Below the pieces are notes generated by a model. It worked only from the letters and a program-made list of their open reading frames with translations. It had not been told where the DNA came from and ran no database searches. A DNA stretch of 5,811 bases. Source: Nitriliruptoraceae bacterium (GTDB lineage: Bacteria > Actinomycetota > Nitriliruptoria > Nitriliruptorales > Nitriliruptoraceae). Shown one piece after another: positions 1 to 5,347 of the stretch. The stretch's first letter is position 1. Each line of letters begins with the position of its first letter. Position numbers and translations under genes: made by a program. The stretch covers positions 1 to 5,811 of the forward strand of contig PWEU01000030.1 in the NCBI GenBank assembly GCA_003554005.1. Direction: 5' to 3'.

Positions 1-162
1 CGGACCAACCGAAGGTCCCTGGTCGCCGGCTACCGGTCGGTCACTGGCGCGGCACCGGTCACCGTGCCCGACCGGGCTGCTGCCGTCGAGTGGGTCCGCG
101 CGAACACCGCGGCCGGCGACGTCGTGCTGTACGAGAACGACCTGCCAGACCACTTCCCGTGA
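1..162 (+). CDS. 3' end of a Mur-ligase-like protein (partial)
   Basis: An open frame runs from base 1 to a TGA at 160-162 and gives 53 residues; the start lies outside the window. The visible end reads ...VEWVRANTAAGDVVLYENDLPDHFP. A 'GDVVLxENDLPDxxP' ending is, from memory, characteristic of MurF-like or other Mur-ligase-family proteins found beside D-alanine ligases in actinobacteria and Chloroflexi. Those proteins are ATP-dependent amide-bond ligases of the cell-wall precursor type. The preceding 'RAAAVEWVRANTAAGD' fits the last helix of the C-terminal Mur ligase domain, where a phrase like 'AVEWVRAHAxPGD' is common. No catalytic motif is inside the window, so the assignment rests only on this tail. 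The gene is convergent with the membrane-protein gene ending at 781, with the palindrome array between them. The reading frame is probably real; the family is moderately supported. Confidence 0.55.
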   Translation, partial: RTNRRSLVAGYRSVTGAAPVTVPDRAAAVEWVRANTAAGDVVLYENDLPDHFP

Positions 163-229
163 TCGGGTGACCCGAGCCTCACGTTGCGGCCTCCGGCAGC
201 CACGGTCCGAGGGGGCACCACCCGCCCCC
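163..229 (+). terminator. Two GC hairpins after the partial CDS, possible terminator
   Basis: Directly after the stop codon, TCGGG (163-167) can pair with CCCGA (171-175) around a TGA loop. Further on, GGGGGC (211-216) pairs perfectly with GCCCCC (224-229) around a 7-nt loop. Neither is followed by a T-tract, so these would be intrinsic terminators only of the U-less type proposed for actinobacteria. The position just past a stop codon supports the idea. Folding is judged by eye only. Confidence 0.35.
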
Positions 230-237
230 GAGCGCGC

Positions 238-711
238 GGTTGGGGAACCTGACCACCGGATACCGGGGCCCCAGGCACCCAACCCGCAGCCCCACGCACC
301 TTCACCGCGGGGTTGGGGAACCTGACCACCGGATACCGGGGCTCTGACTCCCCAACTCGCAGCCCCACGCACGCCCCTCGCCCCCGCGAAGCCGTGAACC
401 CGTCCGGGAAGTCCGGAGACGGGGTTGGGGAACCTGACCACCGGATACCGGGGCTCTGACTCCCCAACTCGCAGCCCCACGCACCTTCACCGCGGGGTTG
501 GGGAACCTGACCACCGGATACCGGGGCCCCAGGTCCCCAACCCGACCGGCCACGGCCCCCGCCCGCGGCGCCACGGCCCCCGCGTGGGGCGGGTTGGGGA
601 ACCTGACCACCGGAAGCCGGGGCCCCAGCTCCCCAACCCGACCGGCCACGGCCACCGCCCGCAGGGTTGGGGAACCTGACCACCGGAAACCGGGGCGCCA
701 GGTCCCCAACC
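238..711. repeat. Array of six 47/48-bp nested palindromic repeats
   Basis: Six copies lie in the same orientation at 238-284, 311-358, 423-470, 496-542, 592-638 and 665-711. Each begins GGTTGGGGAACCTGACCACC and most end TCCCCAACC, so the outer arms (GGTTGGGGA / TCCCCAACC) pair perfectly in copies 4 and 6. Inside are GGTT-GGGG-AACC, CCGG-NNN-CCGG (loop ATA in four copies, AAG in copy 5, AAA in copy 6) and, in copies 1, 4 and 5, GGGGCCCC. Copies 2 and 3 carry a different right half (GGGGCTCTGACTCCCCAACT) and are one base longer. Start-to-start distances are 73, 112, 73, 96 and 73, so the array is three pairs with a fixed 73-bp internal period. Intra-pair spacers 1 and 3 are nearly identical, and spacers 4 and 5 both start CGACCGGCCACGGCC. 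The frame is not kept between copies, so this is not coding. Together with its flanks it fills the gene-free stretch 163-780 between two convergent genes. It resembles a REP/BIME-type extragenic palindrome cluster; the family is not one I recognise. Confidence 0.9.
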
Positions 712-780
712 CAAACGACCGGCCGCCCGCTCCCACCGCGGCACCGCGGCCACGGCCGCCATCGCCACCCGCGCGGCCGG
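712..780. other. Short GC-rich spacer between array and membrane-protein gene
   Basis: No gene is visible. It holds two direct copies of the self-complementary hexamer CCGCGG at 736-741 and 744-749, followed by GGCC-AC-GGCC at about 748-757. These could fold just downstream of the minus-strand stop at 781-783 and help end that transcript, but there is no T-tract. Confidence 0.3.
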
Positions 781-1761
781 CTACTGCGCGCTCGCCCGGG
801 CCGGCATCGTGCGCATGCTGCCGTCCAGCCGCGGGAGCCAGGAACACACCGCAGCGGTGTCGACGCGGCTGCCGTACACCAGGACCGCCAGCATCGTGCC
901 GTAGATCGGCAGGTGCCCGATCAGCTCCGTCGCACCCAGGAAGAACAGCGTCGCGTTGAACGGGATGCCCGCGGCGATCACGACCAGCTGCGGCAGCGCG
1001 CCGGAGATCAGGAGCAGCCCGAACAGGATCTCGACTCCGGCCGCGAACTGGATGAACCCCAGGTCGCTGACCTCGAACCCGACCGCGCCGCCGACGAGCT
1101 GCAGCACGTTGAAGGCCGGGTACCGGTCGAGGAACTCCAGCGACAGCTCGGGGCGTGCCAGCTTCTCCGTGAAGGCGAGGATGATCAGGGCGACACCGGT
1201 CAGGAACCGCAGGCCGAACAGCGCCACGCGCACCTGTTCGGGATCGACGGTGATGCGGCCCCCGACCTGCGAGTCATCGGGTGGGAGCAGCGCAAGGAAG
1301 AGCCCCACGGCGAGCAGGTCGGCGCGCTCGAGGATCGGAACGACGCCGTAGGCCAGCATGCCGAGCGGCCCGGCGATGACCAGCAGCCAGGCGGCCGTGC
1401 GCACCCGCCAGCCAGCGATCAGCCACACCCCGACGATGCCCTCGAGGATCCCGAGTCCGATCCCGTACCACGTATCCGGTAGCGCGAGGGTGGGGACCAG
1501 GAACTCCAGCCGAGCCGCCAGGGCGAGCAGCGACACCCCAGCGTGGATCGCGAGCAGGCGCGGGATCCAGGGCCCGAGCCGGCCGAGGAACCCGAGGAAG
1601 CCGAGCTCCGGACGAGGGAAGAACGGCGCCACGAGCCGCCATCCGATCGCGATGACGATCGCCGAGACGATCATCACCAGCGACAGGGTCTCCAGCACGA
1701 ACGACCAGTCGTAGGCCGGATCCGAGGTGGTGAACCAGCGGGCGTGAGCGAGGGTGACCAT
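781..1761 (-). CDS. DoxX-like polytopic membrane protein
   Basis: This encodes 326 residues, ATG at 1761-1759 and TAG at 783-781. AGGAG sits 6 nt upstream of that ATG, which decides the start; the frame stays open to 1941, but those extra 60 residues (rich in Pro, Arg and Ala) have no such site. Hydrophobic segments by eye are at about 19-41, 66-85, 98-118, 122-141, 147-160, 179-197, 232-253, 257-276 and 283-297, so roughly eight or nine membrane helices, with a short polar loop at 161-176. The late segment 'FNATLFFLGATELIGHLPIYG' (256-276 region), with its Glu-x-x-Gly-His, recalls DoxX/DoxD-type quinone-related membrane proteins, but the protein is about twice the usual DoxX length, as in two-repeat relatives. 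No catalytic motif is certain. It is divergent from the dehydrogenase gene at 1956 and may share control with it. The real gene is secure; the family is tentative and the function unknown. Confidence 0.85.
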   Translation of the reverse strand: MVTLAHARWFTTSDPAYDWSFVLETLSLVMIVSAIVIAIGWRLVAPFFPRPELGFLGFLGRLGPWIPRLLAIHAGVSLLALAARLEFLVPTLALPDTWYGIGLGILEGIVGVWLIAGWRVRTAAWLLVIAGPLGMLAYGVVPILERADLLAVGLFLALLPPDDSQVGGRITVDPEQVRVALFGLRFLTGVALIILAFTEKLARPELSLEFLDRYPAFNVLQLVGGAVGFEVSDLGFIQFAAGVEILFGLLLISGALPQLVVIAAGIPFNATLFFLGATELIGHLPIYGTMLAVLVYGSRVDTAAVCSWLPRLDGSMRTMPARASAQ

Positions 1762-1805
1762 GAGGAGCTCCTGACCGGGTGCGGCGGTCGGCGCGTATCT
1801 GGATT

Positions 1806-1827
1806 CCGGAGCTGCCGGGGGCTCCGG
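1806..1827. promoter_or_regulatory. Inverted repeat in divergent intergenic region
   Basis: CCGGAGC (1806-1812) is perfectly complementary to GCTCCGG (1821-1827) across an 8-nt centre. It lies 45 bp upstream of the membrane-protein start codon, so it could be a leader hairpin of that gene or a protein-binding site. In such GC-rich DNA a 7-bp match can arise by chance. Confidence 0.25.
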
Positions 1828-1841
1828 CCGGGTCCACCTCG

Positions 1842-1855
1842 CGGCCGATCGGCCG
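1842..1855. promoter_or_regulatory. Perfect 14-bp palindrome, candidate operator
   Basis: CGGCCGATCGGCCG is an exact palindrome near the middle of the 194-bp gap between the divergent membrane-protein and dehydrogenase genes. TetR-family regulators of lipid metabolism genes often bind palindromes placed between divergent genes, so an operator role is reasonable. No regulator gene is in the window to match it with. Confidence 0.35.
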
Positions 1856-1881
1856 GATGCCGTGCCGAGCGGGCAGATGAC

Positions 1882-1887
1882 TAGGGT
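1882..1887 (+). promoter_or_regulatory. Possible -10 element for the dehydrogenase gene
   Basis: TAGGGT fits the TANNNT form of actinobacterial -10 boxes and is identical to the candidate -10 of gpsA. Transcription from it would begin near 1894 and give a leader of about 62 nt ending in the GAAGGAG ribosome binding site. No clear -35 box is visible. The 14-bp palindrome at 1842-1855 would lie just upstream of the -35 position. Confidence 0.25.
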
Positions 1888-1955
1888 CCGCGCGGAACGT
1901 CGAGGCCGCAGGAGGTGGCCGGTCGGCGAGATGACACACACGAAGGAGCACCGAG

Positions 1956-2873
1956 GTGGCAGGGATCGAGTTCGATGGGCGGGTAGCGGTGGTCACGGGA
2001 GCTGGGGGCGGCCTGGGCCGTAGCCACGCGCTGCTCCTCGCCAGCCGTGGGGCGAAGGTCGTCGTCAACGACCTCGGTGGCGCACGGGACGGTACGGGTA
2101 CGGACGCGTCGATGGCCGACCAGGTCGTCGCTGAGATCGAGGCCGCCGGTGGGGAGGCGGTGGCCAACCACGAAGGCGTGCACACCTGGGAGGGCGGCGA
2201 AGCCATCGTCCAGACCGCGCTGGACACCTTCGGCCGCGTCGACATCGTGATCAACAACGCGGGCATCCTCCGCGACGTGTCCTTCGCCAAGCTCACCCAG
2301 GACCAGCTCGACCCGGTGGTCCAGGTGCACCTGTTGGGGGGTTTCCACGTCACCCGCGCCGCCTGGAACACGATGCGGGAACAGGGCTACGGCCGCGTGA
2401 TCTGCCCCACCTCTGGGTCGGGGCTGTACGGCAACTTCGGGCAGTCCAACTACTCCGCCGCCAAGCTCGGGCTGGTCGGGCTCACCCGCACGCTCGCGAT
2501 CGAGGGCGCGAAGTACGGGATCACCGCCAACGCGATCGCGCCGGTGGCCAAGTCCCGGATGACCGAGGACCTCATGCCGGCCGAACTCCTGGACCGACTC
2601 GAGCCCGAGTACGTCTCGCCGTTGGTCGCCTACCTGGCGTCGGAGGCCTGCCCCGACACGGGCCGCATCTTCTCCGTCGGTGGTGGCTACTTCGCCCGCG
2701 TCGCGCTGCTGGAGGGAGCGGGGGCGACCTTCGACGCCGTTCCGACACCGGAGGACGTCGCCGACGCCTGGTCGCAGATCGCCGAGGTCGGACCGGGCTC
2801 GCGCGAGCTCACCCAGGGAGTTATGGAGCAGACCGGCAAGCTCGTCGAGGCCCTCGGCATCGAGCTCGGCTGA
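1956..2873 (+). CDS. SDR-family (3R)-hydroxyacyl-CoA dehydrogenase, MFE-2/HSD17B4-like
   Basis: This encodes 305 residues with a GTG start; GAAGGAG at 1942-1948 is 7 nt upstream. It is a classical short-chain dehydrogenase: TGAGGGLG (14-21) binds the nucleotide, Asp39 in VVVNDLGG (35-42) predicts NAD+ over NADP+, NNAGILRD (100-107) is the core strand motif, and Ser153, Tyr166 and Lys170 (YSAAK) form the catalytic set. The stretches VNDLGG, NNAGILRD, YGNFGQxNYSAAKLGL, SRMTxxxMP and LEPEYVSPLVAYLASE match the dehydrogenase domain of peroxisomal multifunctional enzyme type 2 (HSD17B4). That enzyme oxidises (3R)-hydroxyacyl-CoA to 3-ketoacyl-CoA in beta-oxidation of fatty acids and sterol side chains. 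The fused hydratase and SCP2 domains of the eukaryotic enzyme are absent, as is usual in actinobacteria, and no MaoC-type hydratase gene is in the window. The C-terminal 60 residues beyond the core fold are also seen in that family. It is a cytosolic enzyme; the exact substrate cannot be read from sequence. Confidence 0.93.
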   Translation: MAGIEFDGRVAVVTGAGGGLGRSHALLLASRGAKVVVNDLGGARDGTGTDASMADQVVAEIEAAGGEAVANHEGVHTWEGGEAIVQTALDTFGRVDIVINNAGILRDVSFAKLTQDQLDPVVQVHLLGGFHVTRAAWNTMREQGYGRVICPTSGSGLYGNFGQSNYSAAKLGLVGLTRTLAIEGAKYGITANAIAPVAKSRMTEDLMPAELLDRLEPEYVSPLVAYLASEACPDTGRIFSVGGGYFARVALLEGAGATFDAVPTPEDVADAWSQIAEVGPGSRELTQGVMEQTGKLVEALGIELG

Positions 2874-2893
2874 GCTCCTCGCAACAGCGGGAG

Positions 2894-2982
2894 CGACCGG
2901 TACGGCGCGTCGACCTGTTCAGCCCGTCGACCGGTACGGCGCATCGACCTGTTCAGCGCATCGACCTGTTTGGTCGGCGCGT
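2894..2982. repeat. 17-bp tandem repeat in a convergent intergenic region
   Basis: CGACC recurs at 2894, 2911, 2928, 2945 and 2962, exactly 17 bp apart each time, then at 2983. Units 1 and 3 are CGACCGGTACGGCGCGT and CGACCGGTACGGCGCAT; units 2 and 4 are CGACCTGTTCAGCCCGT and CGACCTGTTCAGCGCAT; unit 5 is a degenerate 21-bp version starting CGACCTGTTTGG. The order is thus A-B-A-B-B', also readable as a 34-bp dimer with three mismatches. It lies between the dehydrogenase stop (2873) and the kinase-like stop (3017). No coding role is likely. Confidence 0.8.
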
Positions 2983-2996
2983 CGACCGGGCGCCTG

Positions 2997-3010
2997 CCAC
3001 CACCGGGTGG
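2997..3010 (-). terminator. Small hairpin after the kinase-like gene
   Basis: CCACC (2997-3001) pairs with GGTGG (3006-3010) around a 4-nt loop. It starts 6 nt past the minus-strand stop codon at 3019-3017. There is no T-tract, so the evidence for termination is weak and positional only. Confidence 0.25.
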
Positions 3011-3016
3011 ACCCCC

Positions 3017-3598
3017 TCAGCCACCCAGCCGTGCCGCGACCTCCTCGAGGATGCCCTCCACGAGCTCCTCGGTGGTCGCCTCGGTGGTGTCCAACAGCAC
3101 GTCGGGGCGGACCTCGGCCCGGTGGGCGCGGAGCTGCGCGACGGCCAGACCGCGGGTGCGTGAACCCACCTCGCGCTCCCGGTCGTCGAGCACGTCCGGG
3201 TCGCAGACCAGCCCGACGTGCACCACCTCGAGGCCCTCGAGCGCGGCCTCGAGGTCCGCCACCGTGGCGTGGTTGAACAGCGAGTGGTCCATGGCGACAT
3301 CCATGCCGGCCCGGGCCCAGGCGGCCGCGACCCGGTGCATCCCGGCCACCAGTTCCCGACCGAGCGGCCCCCAGGTGATCCGGGGCTGCTCCGCATCGGG
3401 CGGCGGAGCGCTCGGCAGGACCAACTCGGACCAGCGGGCCGCGCTCGGGCCGAAGGCCGCCAGCGCGCTGTCGAGCCCGGCTTCCAGCAGCGGCCCGGGG
3501 CGCACCCGGGGCCATGCCCGCTGGAGGGCGTGGAGGGTCGTCGAACGCCCGACCATCGTCGGACCGTCCAGCACGAGGACGAGGCCGGGACCACTCAC
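3017..3598 (-). CDS. Chloramphenicol-phosphotransferase-like P-loop protein with altered Walker A
   Basis: This encodes 193 residues from a GTG at 3598; AAGGAG (3611-3606) lies 7 nt upstream. The protein resembles the CPT family (PF07931), the small kinases named after the Streptomyces venezuelae enzyme that phosphorylates chloramphenicol. Matches are a P-loop at 12-19 (GPTMVGRS) after strand LVLVLD, Asp43 in 'AGLDSALAAF' where CPT has its catalytic Asp, strand VVHVGLVCDPDVLDDRE (125-141), 'GSRTRGLAVAQ' (145-155) like the family's GDRxxGxAxxQ, and VLLDTTEATTEE (167-178) like its DxDTTxxxxxE. The Walker A lysine is arginine (Arg18, codon 3547-3545), and the HxxxYD segment is RAEVRPD. It follows gpsA by 31 bp on the same strand and is probably co-transcribed. 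The substrate is unknown; nothing shows it confers resistance. It could be a kinase that tolerates Arg, or a nucleotide-binding protein without kinase activity. Confidence 0.85.
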   Translation of the reverse strand: MSGPGLVLVLDGPTMVGRSTTLHALQRAWPRVRPGPLLEAGLDSALAAFGPSAARWSELVLPSAPPPDAEQPRITWGPLGRELVAGMHRVAAAWARAGMDVAMDHSLFNHATVADLEAALEGLEVVHVGLVCDPDVLDDREREVGSRTRGLAVAQLRAHRAEVRPDVLLDTTEATTEELVEGILEEVAARLGG

Positions 3599-3629
3599 TG
3601 CGGCGCTCCTTCGCTGCGCGGCGAGGCCG

Positions 3630-4637
3630 TCACAGCCCGTAGATCTCCGGCTTGGCCTCCCGCGACATCAGGAGCCCGACCAGCTCCTTGGGATCGTGCC
3701 CGGCGTGGCAGACAGCGACCACTCCCTGCGTGATCGGCATCTCCACGCCGGCCCGCTCGGCCAGGCCGAGCAGGGCTCGGGAGGACTTGACCCCCTCGGC
3801 GACCATGTTCATCGAGTCGATGATGTCCGCCAGCGCCTCACCACGGCCGAGCCGCTCACCCACGGTCCGGTTGCGTGACTGCGGCGAGGTACAGGTCGCC
3901 GCCAGGTCGCCCACCCCCGCCAACCCCCCGAAGGTGAGCGCCTTGCCACCGAGGGCCACCCCGAGGCGGGTCATCTCCGCCAGCCCCCGCGTCAGCACCG
4001 CAGCCTTGGTGTTGTCCCCGTAGCCCATGCCGTGGGCCATCCCGGCCGCGATGGCGATGACGTTCTTCACGGCGCCCGCCACCTCCACCCCGACCTTGTC
4101 GTCGTTGGTGTAGACGCGGAAGTAGGGGGCCATCACCGCGGCCTGGACCCGTTCGGCCCGCCACAGCTCGGGGCTCGCCGCGACGCTGGCGGCGGGCAGC
4201 CGCGCCGCGCACTCCCGGGCGAGGTTGGGGCCGCTGACCACCACAACCCGCGCCGGATCGCATCCCAGCGCGTCCGAGATCAGCTGGCTCCCGAAGCGCA
4301 GGGGGCCGACGTCCACACCCTTGATGAGACTGACGAGCGTGGCATCCGGGGGGATCAGCTCCCCCCAGGCGGCCAGCTTTCCCTCGATGCCCACCGAAGG
4401 CACCGCCAGCACGACGACCTCGGCGTCGGACAACGCCGCAGCCGGGTCGTCGGTTGCGGTCAGGCCCGATGGGAGCGTGATCCCCGGGAGGTAGCCCGCG
4501 TTGGTGTGCTGCTCGTTGATCTCCGCCGCCACCTCGGCGCGACGGGCCCACAGGCGGACCTGCTCGCCTGCGTCGGTCGACATCGCTGCGAAGGCCGTGC
4601 CCCACGACCCCGCCCCCATGACCGCGACCTGCCCCAC
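3630..4637 (-). CDS. gpsA: NAD(P)+-dependent glycerol-3-phosphate dehydrogenase
   Basis: This encodes 335 residues, the usual GpsA size. The start is GTG at 4637-4635 with GGAGG (4648-4644) 6 nt upstream; the frame is open as far as 5132 but that extension overlaps cofC antisense and is spurious. The N-terminal Rossmann motif is GAGSWGTA (8-15). Further family signatures are Lys106 in SLIKG, SGPNLARE (135-142), the catalytic Lys191 in GAVKNVIAIAAG (188-199), GMGYGDNTKAAVLTRGLAEM (203-222), TFGGLAGVGDL (235-245) and SRNRTVGERLG (254-264). The enzyme reduces dihydroxyacetone phosphate to sn-glycerol-3-phosphate, the backbone of phospholipids, in the cytosol. The gene leads a two-gene unit with the CPT-like gene and is divergent from cofC across 55 bp, as gpdA2 and the cofC homologue fbiD are in M. 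tuberculosis. All core residues are present, so an active enzyme is expected. Confidence 0.97.
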   Translation of the reverse strand: MGQVAVMGAGSWGTAFAAMSTDAGEQVRLWARRAEVAAEINEQHTNAGYLPGITLPSGLTATDDPAAALSDAEVVVLAVPSVGIEGKLAAWGELIPPDATLVSLIKGVDVGPLRFGSQLISDALGCDPARVVVVSGPNLARECAARLPAASVAASPELWRAERVQAAVMAPYFRVYTNDDKVGVEVAGAVKNVIAIAAGMAHGMGYGDNTKAAVLTRGLAEMTRLGVALGGKALTFGGLAGVGDLAATCTSPQSRNRTVGERLGRGEALADIIDSMNMVAEGVKSSRALLGLAERAGVEMPITQGVVAVCHAGHDPKELVGLLMSREAKPEIYGL

Positions 4638-4669
4638 GCGTGACCTCCCACCGACGCTGGCTCCAAGGG

Positions 4670-4675
4670 ACCCTA
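4670..4675 (-). promoter_or_regulatory. Candidate -10 box of gpsA
   Basis: On the minus strand this reads TAGGGT, a TANNNT-type -10. Transcription would begin near 4663 and leave a leader of about 26 nt that contains the GGAGG site at 4648-4644. The matching -35 position would fall on the first codons of cofC and shows no good consensus. Confidence 0.35.
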
Positions 4676-4679
4676 CAGC

Positions 4680-4685
4680 TAGCCT
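4680..4685 (+). promoter_or_regulatory. Candidate -10 box of leaderless cofC
   Basis: TAGCCT ends 7 nt before the cofC ATG at 4693, so transcription is expected to begin at or next to the A of the ATG. This is the spacing seen for leaderless genes, which are common in actinobacteria. It agrees with the lack of any purine-rich ribosome binding site close to this ATG. Only 4 bp separate it from the gpsA -10 on the other strand. Confidence 0.45.
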
Positions 4686-4692
4686 GCCGCCC

Positions 4693-5343
4693 ATGGACCC
4701 CACCATCGCCCTCGTACCCCTGCGAGCTCCCGGCGAGGGCAAGTCGCGACTCGCGGACGTGCTCGACCCGGAGCAGCGAGCCATCCTGTCGATGGCCATG
4801 CTCGACGACGTCACCGCGTCCCTCGCAGCCGCCGGGCTGACCGAGATCGTCGTCGTCGCTGGGGGTCGCACGGCGGCGATCGCCGGACGCGGCCTCGGCT
4901 TGGACGTGCTCCTCGACCCCGCCGGGTGCGGCGGGTTGGACGACGCGCTCTCCTCTGCCGTGCGCCGCGTCGGCAGCCATCGCCAGACCCTGATCGTCAC
5001 GGCTGACCTGCCCCGGCTGCGCCCCGGCGACGTGCAGGGGGTCCTCGAGCCCGACGCCGAGGTGGTGATCGCCCCGACGGCCGCCGGCGGGACGGGTGCC
5101 CTGCTGCGGCGACCGGCCGCCGTGATCGGCACCGCCTACGGCCCGGGCTCAGCCATCGCCCACCGGGCACTGGCGATCGCTGCTGGAGCCCGCACGGTCT
5201 GCGTCGACCGCGACGGCATCCACCACGACGTGGACACCTTCACCGACCTGGTGGCCCTGACCGAGGTGGAGCTCGGGCCCGCGACCGCCGCCGTTCTGCC
5301 GCGGCTGCTGGGTCCACGCCCGCTGCGTCAACCGGTCGGGTGA
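4693..5343 (+). CDS. cofC: 2-phospholactate (or PEP) guanylyltransferase of F420 synthesis
   Basis: This encodes 216 residues, the normal size of CofC/FbiD. The ATG at 4693 is chosen because the family's first strand (TIALVPLR) follows at once; the frame is open to 4501, but that part overlaps gpsA antisense. Family motifs are GKSRLA (16-21), the AMLDDV helix (35-40), VTADLP (102-107) with Asp105 as a likely metal ligand, APTAAGGTGALL (127-138), GPGSAIAH (150-157) and DVDTFTDL (179-186). CofC transfers GMP from GTP to 2-phospho-L-lactate; in mycobacteria FbiD uses phosphoenolpyruvate. The product is joined to Fo to make F420. Compared with the usual consensus, GLN is GLD (81-83) and GGTNAL is GGTGAL (132-137); the second change is shared, from memory, with M. 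tuberculosis FbiD, which suggests the actinobacterial type. The stop is 4 bp from the convergent LapA-domain gene. No other F420 gene is in the window. Confidence 0.94.
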   Translation: MDPTIALVPLRAPGEGKSRLADVLDPEQRAILSMAMLDDVTASLAAAGLTEIVVVAGGRTAAIAGRGLGLDVLLDPAGCGGLDDALSSAVRRVGSHRQTLIVTADLPRLRPGDVQGVLEPDAEVVIAPTAAGGTGALLRRPAAVIGTAYGPGSAIAHRALAIAAGARTVCVDRDGIHHDVDTFTDLVALTEVELGPATAAVLPRLLGPRPLRQPVG

Positions 5344-5347
5344 TCGG

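Noticed and set aside
238..711. CRISPR array.
   Set aside because: Repeats are 47/48 bp and spaced irregularly, the spacers are partly identical to one another, and no cas gene is nearby.
238..711. G-quadruplex cluster.
   Set aside because: Each copy has at most two G4 runs on a strand, separated by long stretches; the inverted arms explain the G and C runs better.
30..847. Several long open frames across the repeat array on both strands, encoding repeated Pro/Gly/Arg-rich peptides.
   Set aside because: The 73- and 112-bp repeat steps are not multiples of three, so the same repeat is read in different frames from copy to copy. The frames are open only because GC-rich DNA has few stops, and no ribosome binding site or known domain is seen.
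1762..1941. A 60-residue N-terminal extension of the membrane protein.
   Set aside because: The strong AGGAG site and the first membrane helix both point to the ATG at 1761; the extension is low-complexity and fills the divergent promoter region.
2862..2877. A terminator formed by GAGCTC (2862-2867) and GAGCTC (2872-2877).
   Set aside because: The hexamer is self-complementary, the stem would include the last codons and the stop, and no T-tract follows.
2919..3594. Open frames overlapping the kinase-like gene in other frames on both strands.
   Set aside because: They are Arg/Pro/Gly-rich, lack domains, and overlap a frame that matches the CPT family from end to end.
3017..3598. An antibiotic resistance gene for chloramphenicol.
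   Set aside because: Similarity is only at family level, the P-loop lysine is missing, and the gene sits in a housekeeping context behind gpsA.
4501..4692. An upstream extension of cofC.
   Set aside because: It overlaps the start of gpsA on the other strand and has no CofC-like sequence; the family begins at the ATG at 4693.
4638..5132. A 165-residue N-terminal extension of gpsA.
   Set aside because: It lies antisense inside cofC, and the Rossmann motif sits at the proper distance from the GTG at 4637 with its GGAGG site.
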